Of a stretch of 64,000 nucleotides of DNA, positions 21,508 through 32,355 are shown in pieces (position 1 is the first letter of the stretch; each line of letters opens with the position of its first letter). Origin of the DNA: Cichorium intybus (Eukaryota; Streptophyta; Magnoliopsida; Asterales; Asteraceae); the NCBI GenBank assembly GCA_023525715.1, contig CM042012.1:44803441-44867440 (forward strand), given 5' to 3'. The notes below the pieces were generated by a model. That model did no database searches. It was not told where the DNA came from and was given only the letters and a program-made list of their open reading frames with translations. A program made the translations under genes and the position numbers.

Positions 21508-22609
21508 CTCTCCCCCTCAAATAGGAGTGAATGTTGATGGAATTTAGCGCATTGCAGAAACAACTTCGTCTTCGATGCAGGTCGTCATCAGATTTGGATT
21601 GGAAGCGCGTTGGTCAATAGAGCATCTCTTCAGTCAGCACATCCAGTCTTTTGATTTGACTTTGACTGGAGTCTGACTCTTCTTCTCTCTTCATCTTGAT
21701 CACTTAAGGTGTTAATGTAGTAACAAGTTGACTGAGGAGGAAATCAAGCAACGTCTCACATGGAATTCAGCTTCACCTTCTTCGGGAACAAATTGTGTTG
21801 AAATTCTTGATCGCTTTATTTTGCTGACGCTTCTCGATACGCTCACTAATCAGCAAATCCCATGGGTCACGGAGTTAGAAACTCTCACCACGATTGTTTA
21901 AGGATTCATCCTTGGCTCAGAATGAGACTTCTCGTAATATCTTTGTGAACCTGGGGGAACGTACTACGATTGTTTGAGTATCGAAGAACTACTCATGGTC
22001 GTTTTTATTTAGGCCCCTGTATATCCTTGATCAAAGATCTCAATGCAATTGACAAGTTGACAAGTCAACTTGGCTCTTGGCGAGACGTTCAATGGTATCC
22101 AAACTCTGCGGAGTGTACCATCCTACTGCCAATTTAGAATTAGGTAAGGTTGTTGAGGTCTCACAGCTATTGTGGTAAACAACAACGATCACTAACCTAG
22201 AGTTTCGATATTTCATCAATGTGAGGTAAAATCACATTGAGTCACGAACATCTAGTTTAGAAGAAGGTATGGGTTCAAGAATGGTATGAGCGTGTAATAT
22301 GTCTTGGTTACTAGACATACCCATCGGCTAGACTTTCGAATTGTCATCAGTGTATGGTTTAATACACTAAGTCATCCAACTCTTGATTTAGAAGCTTTGT
22401 AAGGTGAGAAAGGTTATTGATGCCTCACATCTACTACTGGTGTAGTAGCAGAGATCATTAACATAGAATGTCGAAATATCATCATTGCTTGGTTTGAAGT
22501 AATGAATCGTCTATTTCTTGCATCAGAAATGTAAAAGGTGGTTAATAATAGATTGGTGCGTGTGATAGACTATGATATGCAGTCTAACCATCGGCACAGA
22601 CTTTTTAAC
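21508..22609 (-). ncRNA. D 3' region: hairpin series, left block
   Basis: Non-coding sequence between the LTR and J. Successive hairpins (given on the plus strand): 22216-22240 (TCAATGTGA/TCACATTGA, loop GGTAAAA), 22298-22319 (TATGTCT/AGACATA), 22349-22368 (AGTGTAT/ATACACT, loop GGTTTA), 22431-22448 (CTACTAC/GTAGTAG), 22482-22505 (TCATTGCTT/AAGTAATGA with one G-U, loop GGTTTG) and 22566-22586 (TAGACT/AGTCTA). The two kinds alternate with a period of about 133 bp. Stems differ in sequence but keep pairing. Function unknown. Confidence 0.6.
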
Positions 22610-24832
22610 TGTAACAACCAACTATTTTGCCAATGTATGTATATTTTGACTTTTTATAGTAAAATGTTGTAAAAAGGGTAATTTGGTCTTTTGACCATAT
22701 GAAATACCTTTTGTGTAATAATATAGTGTGTTTGTGGCAAACGTGTAAGAAAAGAAAGCTTTAAAGGATATGTTAAGAGTTTTGGACCAAAGTGAATAAA
22801 AATAGACTAAAAGGACCAAATTACAATTGAGGTAAAGTATGGAAGTATAAAATTGAGAAAACCTTCCAGTCTTCTCCATTTGAGTCGTGAATCATCTTCA
22901 GCAGAGAGAGAGAGAGAGGTCAAGACTTTGAAGAATTCTGAAGGATTAGAGCAGGAATTGAAGAAATCAAGTTTAAGATTGAGATTTCCAAGCCATCAAA
23001 GGTTAGTATTTCATTCTTGTAAGTTAGTTTAATCATTTTGAGTAGTATCAAATGGATGAAAACGAAATTCAGATGTTAAGTGAGGGTTGTTTTCTAGTTT
23101 CTAACCTTTGAATCATGTTTAAAACATCATTGGAACTCAATTCCACCTTTGGAAACAATTAGAAGCAAAAGGAATTGAGAATTTGTTCAAGAACCATAGA
23201 ATTTAGGTTTGTGAAGATTGGTTTGATACTAGTGTTTATGGGGTAATAAGTGTTGTTTAGGAGGCTTAGAAATACTCTAAATATCATGTTTTAACCTTCA
23301 ATTGAACTGAATTTGGGATGGAACCGAGCTAGATAAAGATTTAAAATGTGCAGGAAAATGGACTCGGTAACCCGGGTCGGGTTCTGCAACCCGGGTCGGG
23401 ATTTCAGCCGGAGAAGTTGAAATCAGTGTCAACCAGGGTCGGGTTTCTAAACACGGGTCGTATTATAGCCAACCCGGGTCGGGTTCTGGTCGGGCTTTTG
23501 AAAAACTGGTCGTGTTGCTATCAACCCGGGTCAGGTTCGGCCTGGACACTCACAACTCACTTCCGTTATGCCTTTAATTGAGTAGTTTGAACCCCTAATC
23601 ATTAGTATAAGTTTAATATGATATGAAAACATGAAAATATAAGTTCGTATCATGAGCCAAACGAATTTGTATAGGTGCGGAACAAGCAATAGAGAAGCAA
23701 GGGAAGGGAAAAGAGGTGTTAAACACTTAGACAATCCTTGCAAAATCTAAGGTGAGTACATTAGGATTTTTATGGGTATATAGCAACAAATTATGTTTTT
23801 GTGATAATGTTTTATGATTAATAGTTTGACAAATGGTAAAGTTATGGAAAAATGTTTCACAAGTAATGAGTTTCAAAGTGATTTTTAGAGATTGAATTAT
23901 AAAATGCCGATTTTGTTAACCAATTGAAATGGTTTATGAATTGATCTTTGAAAGTTGAATTCGAAGTACGATTTTATATGAAGAATTGGAAATGAGTTTA
24001 AATGTTCTGAAAGATGTTTAACTAGGGACCAACTCGTGATGAAATGTTGATGGTAAAAAAAATTGGAATGAGAACTAAATGTAAGAAATGAGTAAGAAGA
24101 CCGGACATGGATCTTACCCTGATGAGGGAAGATCAAAAGACACTACTGGGATGGTACCTCCCGTCGCAAAGTAGTTGTCTCAGCACGCCCTTATGGGTAG
24201 ATTTTTTCTATCCCATGAAGGGAAAGGGAATTAGCACGCCCTCACGGATAGATTGGTTCTATTCCGGGGAGGGAAAGGGATACGGGGAGACCTGCATAAA
24301 GCTAAATGACAATAAATTAATCATGAGTTACAGTTGGTCTATATTGGAAAAGCATTTGCCTGAATTATGGTTACTTAATAGAAATTTGTTAAATTAGAAA
24401 TTTTTAAGTTAAAGTATTTGAGGTTTTGGCAATGAACTTTTGTCATATTGTTTGATATAACAGTGGAGTTTGCAGGTTTTGAAAAGAAGGAAAAAGGTTT
24501 TTCCTTAATTGTTGGTTATTAATGATGTTTAAATTGTTTTAGCCTCATTGGGTCTAAAACCCATGTATCTCACGAGACAATTATGTCTTACGTATTCTTT
24601 GTTATTTTTTTTAAAATGCTATGTACCTAGGTGACGGATGTTAAGTACTAGAGGGTTTGAAGCCTTCCTTGTGGAATATTACTAGTAGTAGCTTATCCAT
24701 GGTAATGTATTGGACTTGTAATACCCCAACATAACTACCTTTTGTAATTATGTATAAAGTGAGTTTTTGTAAGTCCATGTATGTATAATTAAAATGGACT
24801 AAAAATGTTTATGTTGGGATTGGGGTGTTACA
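22610..24832. mobile_element. J: solo LTR (2223 bp)
   Basis: Starts TGTAACAACC and ends GGGGTGTTACA, with perfect TTAAC target duplications at 22605-22609 and 24833-24837. There is no internal coding region, primer site or PPT, so a solo LTR is the best reading. TGTAACACCCC-like ends are familiar from large plant gypsy LTRs. Five or six copies of AACCCGGGTCGGGTT or close variants lie at 23369-23538. Orientation is unresolved because both ends are mirror-like. Confidence 0.75.
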
Positions 24833-25414
24833 TTAACTCTCGACTTCGAGTGGTTTCTCTCAAAGTGTCTAGAAGTTGGTGTTACACAAGAAATACTTTT
24901 AGATTGGTTAAGAAGCGGTTGTCAGTGCTTCACAATCATTGGGGTGTACCAATGAAGATCACAAGCACTTAAAAGTTACCTCAGCAGTGAGTGGTATAAA
25001 CTCGGTGCATCATTGGTAGGTAATACTATTTTTGGATTTTTAAGTTTTGTAATTTTTTTTTTGTTTTTCTTGATACCAATTATAAGCTGTACATAATTTT
25101 GAAAGGAAATATATGAAAATTATAAAAAAATATGAAAATATTTTTGTGTTTTTAAATTTTCTGATACCACTTGTAGAAGACATGAAAGAAAGAACATAAA
25201 AGTATAACATATTTTTGGATTGTTTTTGAAATTTTCTGATTTTTGGTTTTTTTGATTTTTTCCTCAAAAATATTTTTGGATTCTTTTTGAAATTTTTTGA
25301 TTTTTTTTTCTTCTCCCCCTAAATTTGTGCATGGGAGATATAAGTGTGGAAATGAAAACCATGAACAAATTTAATTAAAACAAAAGTAAAGTAAAATATA
25401 TTTACAGAACTGAT
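24833..25414 (-). ncRNA. D 3' region: hairpin series, right block, and T-rich stretch
   Basis: The hairpin series continues beyond J. Hairpins lie at 24843-24866 (ACTT/AAGT and GAG/CTC, loop TGGTTT), 24924-24969 (outer AGTGCTT/AAGCACT, inner TCATTGG/CCAATGA, loop GGTGTA) and 24989-25003 (GAGT/ACTC, loop GGTATAA). From 25025 to 25414 the sequence is T-rich on the plus strand, and no gene is seen. Confidence 0.55.
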
Positions 25415-26613
25415 TTAATAATCAGTGAAACGTATCATTTTTAGCATCTCGACAAGCACATTGAATCGAGCTTTTGCAACAGGTTTTGTTAATAAGTCCG
25501 CCACATTATTATCAGTGTGGACTTTTTCAAGATGGATCAATTTGCGCTCAAAGCAATCTCTGATAAAATGAATTTTGATATCAATGTGCTTAGTATTAGA
25601 ATGCTGGACAGGATTTTTCACAATTTCGATAGCAGCTTCATTGTCACAAAAGATGGGAATGCCAAGAAAATTCATACCGTAATCAAGGAGCTGATGCTGC
25701 ATCCAAATGACTTGAGAACAGCAGGCCGAGGCAGCAACATACTCAGCTTCAGCTGTAGACGTTGACACGGTCTGTTGATTTCTGCATTGCCATGAGATCA
25801 GTCTGTCTCCTAGAAACTGACATCCAGCACTGGTGGACTTTCTGTCTATTTCACACCCTCCGTAGTTGCTATCTGAAAATGCTTAAAAATCAAATTCACG
25901 GTTCTTGGATACCAGAGACCAAAATTCGGTCTCCCTTTAAGGTATCGAAAGATCCATTTGACAGCATCTAGATGAGGAGGTTTAGGATTAGCCTGATAGC
26001 GAGCACACTGGCAGACTGCAAAAACGATATCCGGTCTGCTTGCAGTCAGGTACATCATAGATCCAATCATCGAACGATAGTAAGTTTGATCAACTGATTG
26101 GTCGTCTGAATCTGATGATAGCAGCGGTCGCTCAGTCATTGGAGTGTTAGCCATTTTCACATCCTTGAAATCAAACTTTGCAAGAATATCCTCCACATAC
26201 TTCGCTTGATGAAGCAGGATACCCGTTGAACTTTGCTTCACTTGCAACCCGAGAAACATCGTCATCTCTCCCAACGAACTCATCTCGAATCTTTTCTTCA
26301 TCACCATTTCAAACTCCTTGCACAAAACCTCGCTTGTTGAACCAAAGATAATGTCATCCACGTAGATCTGGACAACAATTTGATCATTATGTTAGCGTTT
26401 GATGAACAGAGTCTGATCAATATCTCCACGAGTATAACCGTGTAGCAACAAGTGTTTCGTCAAGGTAGCATACCAAGCACGAGGAGCTTGATGCAAACCA
26501 AAAAGGGCTTTATCAAGCTTGTAGACGTGATTCGGAAACTTGGAGTTGACAAAACCGGGAGGTTGATCAACATAAATCTCCTCTTTCACTTCTCCGTACA
26601 AGAATGTTGTCTT
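25415..26613 (-). pseudogene. D pol: C-terminal half of RT and RNase H, broken
   Basis: On the minus strand: FLYGEVKEEIYVDQPPGFVN, LHQAPRAWYATLTKHLLLHG, a stop near 26392, then YVDDIIFGSTSEVLCKEFE with an intact YVDD motif. SMMYLTASRPDIVFAVCQC follows, then a frameshift near 25870, RKSTSAGCQF and STAEAEYVAASACCSQV. It ends with NNVADLLTKPVAKARF and a stop at 25415-25417. The upstream end joins 34397 across G. At least one stop and one frameshift make it non-functional. Confidence 0.85.
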
Positions 26614-27395
26614 TGTTGGATTAGGTGTCTAAGCCATGACTAATAATTAGTATTTACCTAATTAATAGAAGCACAGTCCATTTGGGTTGCCCTCATGGCT
26701 GGAGGTTTGGTAGAAAATTCGGTAGAGAGAAAGATTGATTTATTATGGGATTAATAAATCAACAGGAATTAAATATATGGTTTATTAATATATTAAAGTG
26801 ATAATATATTAATTAGAAACTATATTAATTAATTAGGAATTAATCCAGAATTAATTGGATTTAATTTGGGGATTAAATTAATTAATTAAAGGTGCAGGGA
26901 CTAAAACTGTAATTATTCAATAGTTGAGTAAGTGACAGTGTGGAGTGACCATTTGAAAGTCGAAATCTATATATGGATATATAGAATTTCGAAAATTGAT
27001 AATTAAGGATAATTAGGGTTTTGAATTGTAAGATAACAGGTTTATCTTATTTGAATTCAAAAAGGTTTATTTCTAAGGCTTATCAGTTAATCATCTGGAA
27101 ACTATAAATAGGGCTCCCTGGGCACCATATTGAATTCGCCATTCTCATAAGATCTCTCTGGAATTTCGATCTCCTCTCCTCCTAGCTTGGGTGTGACTTT
27201 CATTTGAGGCAGGATAATTTTGCTGCTCAGCTTCCAGAAAATTCTAAAAGGTTGGTTTTTCGAATTTTATTCTTTTAGTTAATTTTCTTATGGCCTTTAG
27301 GTTTTGTTATATGTTCAATTAGAAGAAAACATAGATCCTTATAGGTTGCATGTGAACTTAGGTTATTTAGTTCATGGTTTGCAGAAAACTTTTCA
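26614..27395 (+). repeat. G 5' LTR (782 bp)
   Basis: Begins TGTTGGATTAGG and ends CTTTTCA. TATAAATA is at 27103-27110. Same length as the 3' LTR. Confidence 0.95.
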
Positions 27396-27396
27396 G

Positions 27397-27407
27397 TGGT
27401 ATCAGAG
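27397..27407 (+). other. G primer binding site (tRNA-iMet type)
   Basis: TGGTATCAGAG begins one base after the 5' LTR, the standard copia primer complement to the initiator Met tRNA 3' end. Confidence 0.85.
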
Positions 27408-28266
27408 ACTGTTTTGTTTTCTTGTTGAATTGTTATAACTGTTTTAGGGTTTAAAGCCTATAAACCCTAATTATATTATGGATCGATTTCTAGGATTAGG
27501 GTTTTGGAAACCCTAATCCCCCCCCCCCTTGTTAATTTCGAAATCCGGCATTAGGGTTTTAGGAGGTTTTCTATTTTTGGTAACTTTATTTGTTAATTAA
27601 ATGGATAACCTTAAACCTTTTTCCTTAAAATCGAAAATTAGGGGTTTAAGGATAGGTTTTAATTAATTTGATTAATTTGGATAAACCTATCTTCATTTGA
27701 ATTAATTTAATTAATTGTTAATTAAAGGATAATTCAAAAGGGATTTAATTAATTTTAAATTGTCGAAAATTAATAGAAAAATCCAGAAAAATATTTTACA
27801 ATGTTTAAAATATTTAGATTTAATTAATTTAATTAATTGGTAATTAAAATTGATTAAATCGATTTTAAGGTTTAATTTAGTTTAAAATTTAATTGTTAAA
27901 TTTGGTAAAATTAAAAGATAAACCTTGAATATTTTAAAGGGTTTTAAAATACATCTTATATATGTTATTAAAAGTTAATACTATATATATGAGATAAATT
28001 TGGTTAGTCAAATCAATAGTAGGCCTCATTCACGAAGCTGGTCTATAAAGTGGGTATAAGGAGACTGCCTATAAAATGGTAGTCTAATGGGTGAACACTC
28101 TCACCCACCACTCGCCTGATCAGTGGAGGGTCGTTAGCCGAACGGGTTTGACAGAACCGCTTAATCATTAAAAGTATAATGATCAAAGTACTAGAACCTT
28201 TACACAAAATCCCAATCTAGTTACTTTAGGAAAAATGTGAATTTGATGCTACCCCATGAAATTACA

Positions 28267-28344
28267 CATTGCACTTTATGAAACGTTGGTGGAGCGTGTG
28301 TGGTTTACCGGCACACCAATGGGGGTTCATAAAGAGTGGCAATG
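28267..28344 (+). ncRNA. Leader stem-loop 1 (G copy)
   Basis: CATTGC, ACT and TTATGAA pair with TTCATAA, AGT and GCAATG. An inner hairpin 28286-28319 pairs TTGGTG with CACCAA around GCGTGTGTGGTTTACCGGCA. F preserves the pairing with different bases. Confidence 0.65.
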
Positions 28345-28349
28345 GGTGT

Positions 28350-28424
28350 CTCGGGTGTTATCATTGTTGATGGAGCGTGTGTGGTTTACCGGCACATCAA
28401 TTTGAGATGATAATGGACCCCGAG
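28350..28424 (+). ncRNA. Leader stem-loop 2 (G copy)
   Basis: CTCGGG and TTATCAT pair with ATGATAA and CCCGAG. The inner hairpin 28367-28400 pairs TTGATG with CATCAA around the same loop as stem-loop 1, so the hairpin is duplicated. Confidence 0.65.
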
Positions 28425-28752
28425 AGTACCAAGCTAATTTGCATGGTTATTCACACCCGGTTTGTGATCCTCGGCATCCCAGTCACAAACGGTGGGGCAT
28501 ATCCGAGATTAAACATGCTATTGAACAGTTTAATGAATCTCAAAAGAAACTAGGAATTCCATTTATAATAAGATTATTTTTCCGCGGTGGAATTGGTTGA
28601 ATCGTCATTCGCCTACCTTTATAAAATTTGCTTATAGATTACGGCATCCCTCTTCTATGTTGCAAATTGTTATAGTTGGATCCTAGCCTTATTTTATACT
28701 GGGTTATTATAAGGACCGACAAGTATCTAATTAAACTTACCTTCTTTTATAG

Positions 28753-31700
28753 ATGTCTTCTGCTGATCAATCCGCTCCCCAATCAAACTCCAGTGTTCCC
28801 TCTATCCTCTCACTGTGTTCCAAGGTTCAATTGAACGGGACAAACTACAATGACTGGATTAGAAACATCAAGATGGCTCTGAGGTACGAGAACAAAGAGT
28901 ATGTTCTCGAGACTGAGCTTGTCGATGTTGACCCTAAAACTGCTACTCCCGAGGAGATTGCCTCGTACCAAAAACATTCTGATGATGCAACCAAAGTGGC
29001 CTGCATCATGATCGCCACAATGAACCCCGAATTGCAAAGGATATACGAAGACTACTGGCCCTTCGAGATGCACAAGGAGCTCGCGGAAAAGTTCCGCAAG
29101 CAAGAGCGCATCGAGAGGTGCGAGGTGGTCAAAGACTTCACGAACAGCAAACCTAAAGATGGAGAGTCTATCTGCACTCATGTGCAAAGAATGCAAGGTT
29201 ACGTGGAGCGGCTTAGAAAGCTTGCGATGCCTGTACCGGAGGAGTTGGCCGTTGACATAGTGCTTAACTCCTTACCGAGTTCTTATGACCAGTTCAGGCT
29301 GGCTTATCATTTGAACAACAATCAGGCTAACCTGACTGAGTTGCATTGCATGCTTCGAGTTGCTGAGGACGGGATGAAGGGTAAAAGTGTACCCTCGGTT
29401 AATCAGCCCGTCCTAGCCATTGGAAGTGGCAAAGGAAAGAAGAGGAAGGGCCCTCCTAAGCAAAATTGGAAGGAAAAGGTTCAGGTCGGGTCGTCAAGCA
29501 CTGGCTCGAGAACCAAGTCTTCCCAGATTCCTTATGTGGCCAACCCCGATGAAGCCAACTGTTTTTACTGCAAAGAGAAGGGCCATTGGAAGAGAAGCTG
29601 CCCCAAATACTTGCAGGATGTCAAGGATAGGAAAGTAAAGCCATCGGCAGCAGGTATATACACTATCTCTAAAAACTCACCATCTTCTAATTCTTGGGTC
29701 CTTGATACAGGATGTGGTTTTCACATTTGTTATGATCTGCAGGGCCTAAAGGAAAGCAGGGAGGTGGAGCACGGTAGACTGAACTTGATCATGGGCAATA
29801 GGAGATCGTCCCCTGTTACCAAGATCGGCGTTTACAGTTTAGTGCTTAGTAGTGATGTTAGTATAGAGTTATTTAATTGTTGTTATTCGCCAGAAATGGC
29901 AAGAAACATTATTTCATTTCACGCATTGTTCAGACAAGGATTTCAATTTTCTTTTGATAATAAAATTGGCTCGATTTCTGTTTTCAAAAATGGTATTTTG
30001 ATTTTTACTGCTTATCCTTGTGATGGTGTGTATGAAACTGTTGAATGTGTTGACAATTTAGGACATAGTGTAAATTATATTGATTCTACTAGTGGTGTAG
30101 AAAAGGCATGTCTGTGGCATAGTCGGCTCGGGCACATCAGCAAGAAACGCATCGCCCAACTCCAAAAGGATGGAGTGTTGGAATCATTCGACCTCAGGTC
30201 GGATGATGTATGCGAATCTTGTCTGTTGGGCAAGATGACTAAATCACCTTTCAAAGGGTCTTTTGAAAGAGGTGAGGGTCTGCTGGACATCATTCACACG
30301 GATGTGTGTGGTCCATTCAGATCAACCACAAAGGATGGCACGCGGTTCTACGTGACCTTTACCGACGATTTTAGTAGATACGGTTATATCTACTTGATCA
30401 AGCACAAGTCTGACACCTTTGAAAAGTTCAAAGAGTTTAAGAACGAAGTAGAGAATCAGTTAGGCAGGAAGATAAAGATGCTCAGGTCCAACAGAGGCAG
30501 AGAGTATCTAAGTATTGAGATCCTAGAATATCTAAAGGAATGCGGAATAGTTTCGCAGTTGACACCTCCCAGGACACCACAGTTGAATGGTGTTGCAGAG
30601 AGGCGCAACCGAACCCTGTTGGACATGGTTCGTTCCATGATGAGTCGAGCTTCACTTCCCATTCACTTCTGGGGGTATGCCTTAAAGACTGCCGCCCACA
30701 TCCTCAATCTTGTCCCAACTAAAAAGGTTGCTAAAACACCTCATGAAATGTGGACGGGGAAAGTTCCCTCGTTGGCACATATCAAAGTCTGGTGTTGTGA
30801 GGCTTTCGTTAGACGAGAGACTCAAGACAAACTCGCAGAAAGAAGCGAAAGGTGTTTCTTCCTTTGTTATCCCAAACAGTCCTTTGGATATCTATTCTAC
30901 AGACCGAGCGAGTACTTGGTCTTTGTAGCTAGACGAGCGGTCTTTCGAGAGAGAGAGCTCATATTCAAAGAGGACAGTGGGAGCACCATTGATCTGGAAG
31001 AAATTCAAGAGTCATCAGATGACGCGACCTTAGGAGAAACTAGCAACCAACATGAGGAAGAAGTTCTTGTTGGTCCGACAGATGTATCCTTACCTCTTAG
31101 GCGTTCTGGTAGGGTTAGCATGCCACCCGAGTTTTATGGGTTCCATATAACTTCGGATGCGGACACGTTTGTCAGTGATAGGACACTGATAAATTTGGAT
31201 GAACCAGCTAACTACCAGGAAGCAGTGGCGGGCCCTGAGTCTGCCAAGTGGAAAGAGGCCATGGATAGCGAGATCAAGTCCATGTATGACAATCAAGTTT
31301 GGAACTTGGTTGACAACGTACCGGGTCGAAAGACAGTCGGTTGCAAATGGATCTTCAAGAAGAAGACCGACATGGACGGAAATGTACACACTTTCAAGGC
31401 AAGACTGGTTGCGAAGGGCTTTACTCAAACCCCAGGGGTTGACTATGACGAGACCTTCTCACCAGTAGCCAAGATAAAGTCTGTTAGGATTATGCTGGCC
31501 ATAGCTGTATTTCATGACTATGAAATTTGGCAGATGGACGTCAAAACCGCTTTCCTTAATGGGAAGTTGACTGAGGATGTTTACATGAATCAGTCAGAGG
31601 GTTTTGTCGATGCAAAGTATCCTGATAAGGTGTGTAAGCTTGAGAGATCAATCTATGGATTGAAGCAAGCTTCTCGCAGCTGGAATCTTTGTTTCCATGA

Positions 31701-32355
31701 GAAAGTCAAAGAGTTTGGCTTCTCTAGGAGCGAGGATGAGTCCTGCGTATATGTCAAGGCTAGTGGGAGTATAATCACCTTTCTGGTACTGTATGTCGAT
31801 GACATACTACTCATGGGAAACGATATTCCAACCTTGCAAGATGTCAAGGCTTGGCTTGGGAAATGTTTCGCCATGAAGGACCTAGGAGAGGCTGCCTACA
31901 TTCTCGGGATAAGAATATTGAGAGATAGGAAGAAGAGACTAATTGGACTTAGTCAGGGTACATACTTGGAAAAGGTACTGAAAAGGTTTAGTATGGAAAA
32001 TTCCAAGAAGGGAGAGCTACCTATCCAAAGTAATGCAAAATTGAGTAAGACTCAAAGTCCGAGTACAGACGAAGAAATAGCTGAAATGAGTCGGGTACCT
32101 TACGCTTCGGCTGTAGGATCGATCATGTACGCTATGACGTGTACTCGCCCTGACGTGGCCTTTGCTTTAAGCATGGTCAGTCGGTACCAGGGTAACCCTG
32201 GAAGGGCACATTGGATAGCTGTGAAAAATATACTCAAGTATCTGCGAAGGACAAAGAACATGGTGTTAGTCCTCGGTGGCAGTGATACCTTGAGAGTTGA
32301 AGGATATACAGATGCCAGCTTTCAGACGGATAGAGACAGTGGTCGGTCTCAGTAA
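28753..32355 (+). CDS. G gag-pol polyprotein (1200 codons, truncated by stop in RNase H)
   Basis: A single frame from MSSADQSAPQSN. Gag is about residues 1-300, with the zinc knuckle CFYCKEKGHWKRSC near residue 271. The protease has VLDTGCGFHIC near 316. The integrase zinc region is LWHSRLGHI...CESCLLGK from about 453. The integrase core has HTDVCGPF near 515, then RSNRGREY near 580 where RSD.G.EY is expected, so the second catalytic Asp is Asn (GAC to AAC-type change). NGVAERRN near 612 supplies the Glu. RT includes YQ-type WQMDVKTAFLNGKLTEDVYM and YVDDILLMGND near 1014. RNase H begins VEGYTDASFQTD and stops at SGRSQ*GW (32353-32355). Tnt1-like copia; exact lineage unresolved. Encoded integrase should be inactive. 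Confidence 0.9.
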   Translation: MSSADQSAPQSNSSVPSILSLCSKVQLNGTNYNDWIRNIKMALRYENKEYVLETELVDVDPKTATPEEIASYQKHSDDATKVACIMIATMNPELQRIYEDYWPFEMHKELAEKFRKQERIERCEVVKDFTNSKPKDGESICTHVQRMQGYVERLRKLAMPVPEELAVDIVLNSLPSSYDQFRLAYHLNNNQANLTELHCMLRVAEDGMKGKSVPSVNQPVLAIGSGKGKKRKGPPKQNWKEKVQVGSSSTGSRTKSSQIPYVANPDEANCFYCKEKGHWKRSCPKYLQDVKDRKVKPSAAGIYTISKNSPSSNSWVLDTGCGFHICYDLQGLKESREVEHGRLNLIMGNRRSSPVTKIGVYSLVLSSDVSIELFNCCYSPEMARNIISFHALFRQGFQFSFDNKIGSISVFKNGILIFTAYPCDGVYETVECVDNLGHSVNYIDSTSGVEKACLWHSRLGHISKKRIAQLQKDGVLESFDLRSDDVCESCLLGKMTKSPFKGSFERGEGLLDIIHTDVCGPFRSTTKDGTRFYVTFTDDFSRYGYIYLIKHKSDTFEKFKEFKNEVENQLGRKIKMLRSNRGREYLSIEILEYLKECGIVSQLTPPRTPQLNGVAERRNRTLLDMVRSMMSRASLPIHFWGYALKTAAHILNLVPTKKVAKTPHEMWTGKVPSLAHIKVWCCEAFVRRETQDKLAERSERCFFLCYPKQSFGYLFYRPSEYLVFVARRAVFRERELIFKEDSGSTIDLEEIQESSDDATLGETSNQHEEEVLVGPTDVSLPLRRSGRVSMPPEFYGFHITSDADTFVSDRTLINLDEPANYQEAVAGPESAKWKEAMDSEIKSMYDNQVWNLVDNVPGRKTVGCKWIFKKKTDMDGNVHTFKARLVAKGFTQTPGVDYDETFSPVAKIKSVRIMLAIAVFHDYEIWQMDVKTAFLNGKLTEDVYMNQSEGFVDAKYPDKVCKLERSIYGLKQASRSWNLCFHEKVKEFGFSRSEDESCVYVKASGSIITFLVLYVDDILLMGNDIPTLQDVKAWLGKCFAMKDLGEAAYILGIRILRDRKKRLIGLSQGTYLEKVLKRFSMENSKKGELPIQSNAKLSKTQSPSTDEEIAEMSRVPYASAVGSIMYAMTCTRPDVAFALSMVSRYQGNPGRAHWIAVKNILKYLRRTKNMVLVLGGSDTLRVEGYTDASFQTDRDSGRSQ

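Larger units (their letters stand above)
27408..28752 (+). other. G leader region
   Basis: About 1.35 kb, AT-rich and without a gene, ending at the gag ATG. Two small stems are AGACTGCC/GGTAGTCT (28062-28069 with 28078-28085) and GGGTGA/TCACCC (28089-28094 with 28101-28106). The first is matched in F by AACTGCC/GGCGGTT. Two larger stem-loops follow. Confidence 0.6.

Noticed and set aside
22216..22586. CRISPR-like reading of the spaced repeats in D
   Set aside because: The units are not identical repeats with unique spacers. What is kept is base pairing, and the context is a plant retrotransposon.
23348..23581. 77-codon frame in J with repeated Pro-Gly-Ser/Arg-Val
   Set aside because: Produced by the AACCCGGGTCGGGTT motif cluster in an LTR; low complexity and no homologue recognised.
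22610..24832. J as a DNA transposon
   Set aside because: The mirror-like ends are short, the duplication is 5 bp, and the ends follow the TG...CA rule, which fits a solo LTR better. No transposase is seen.
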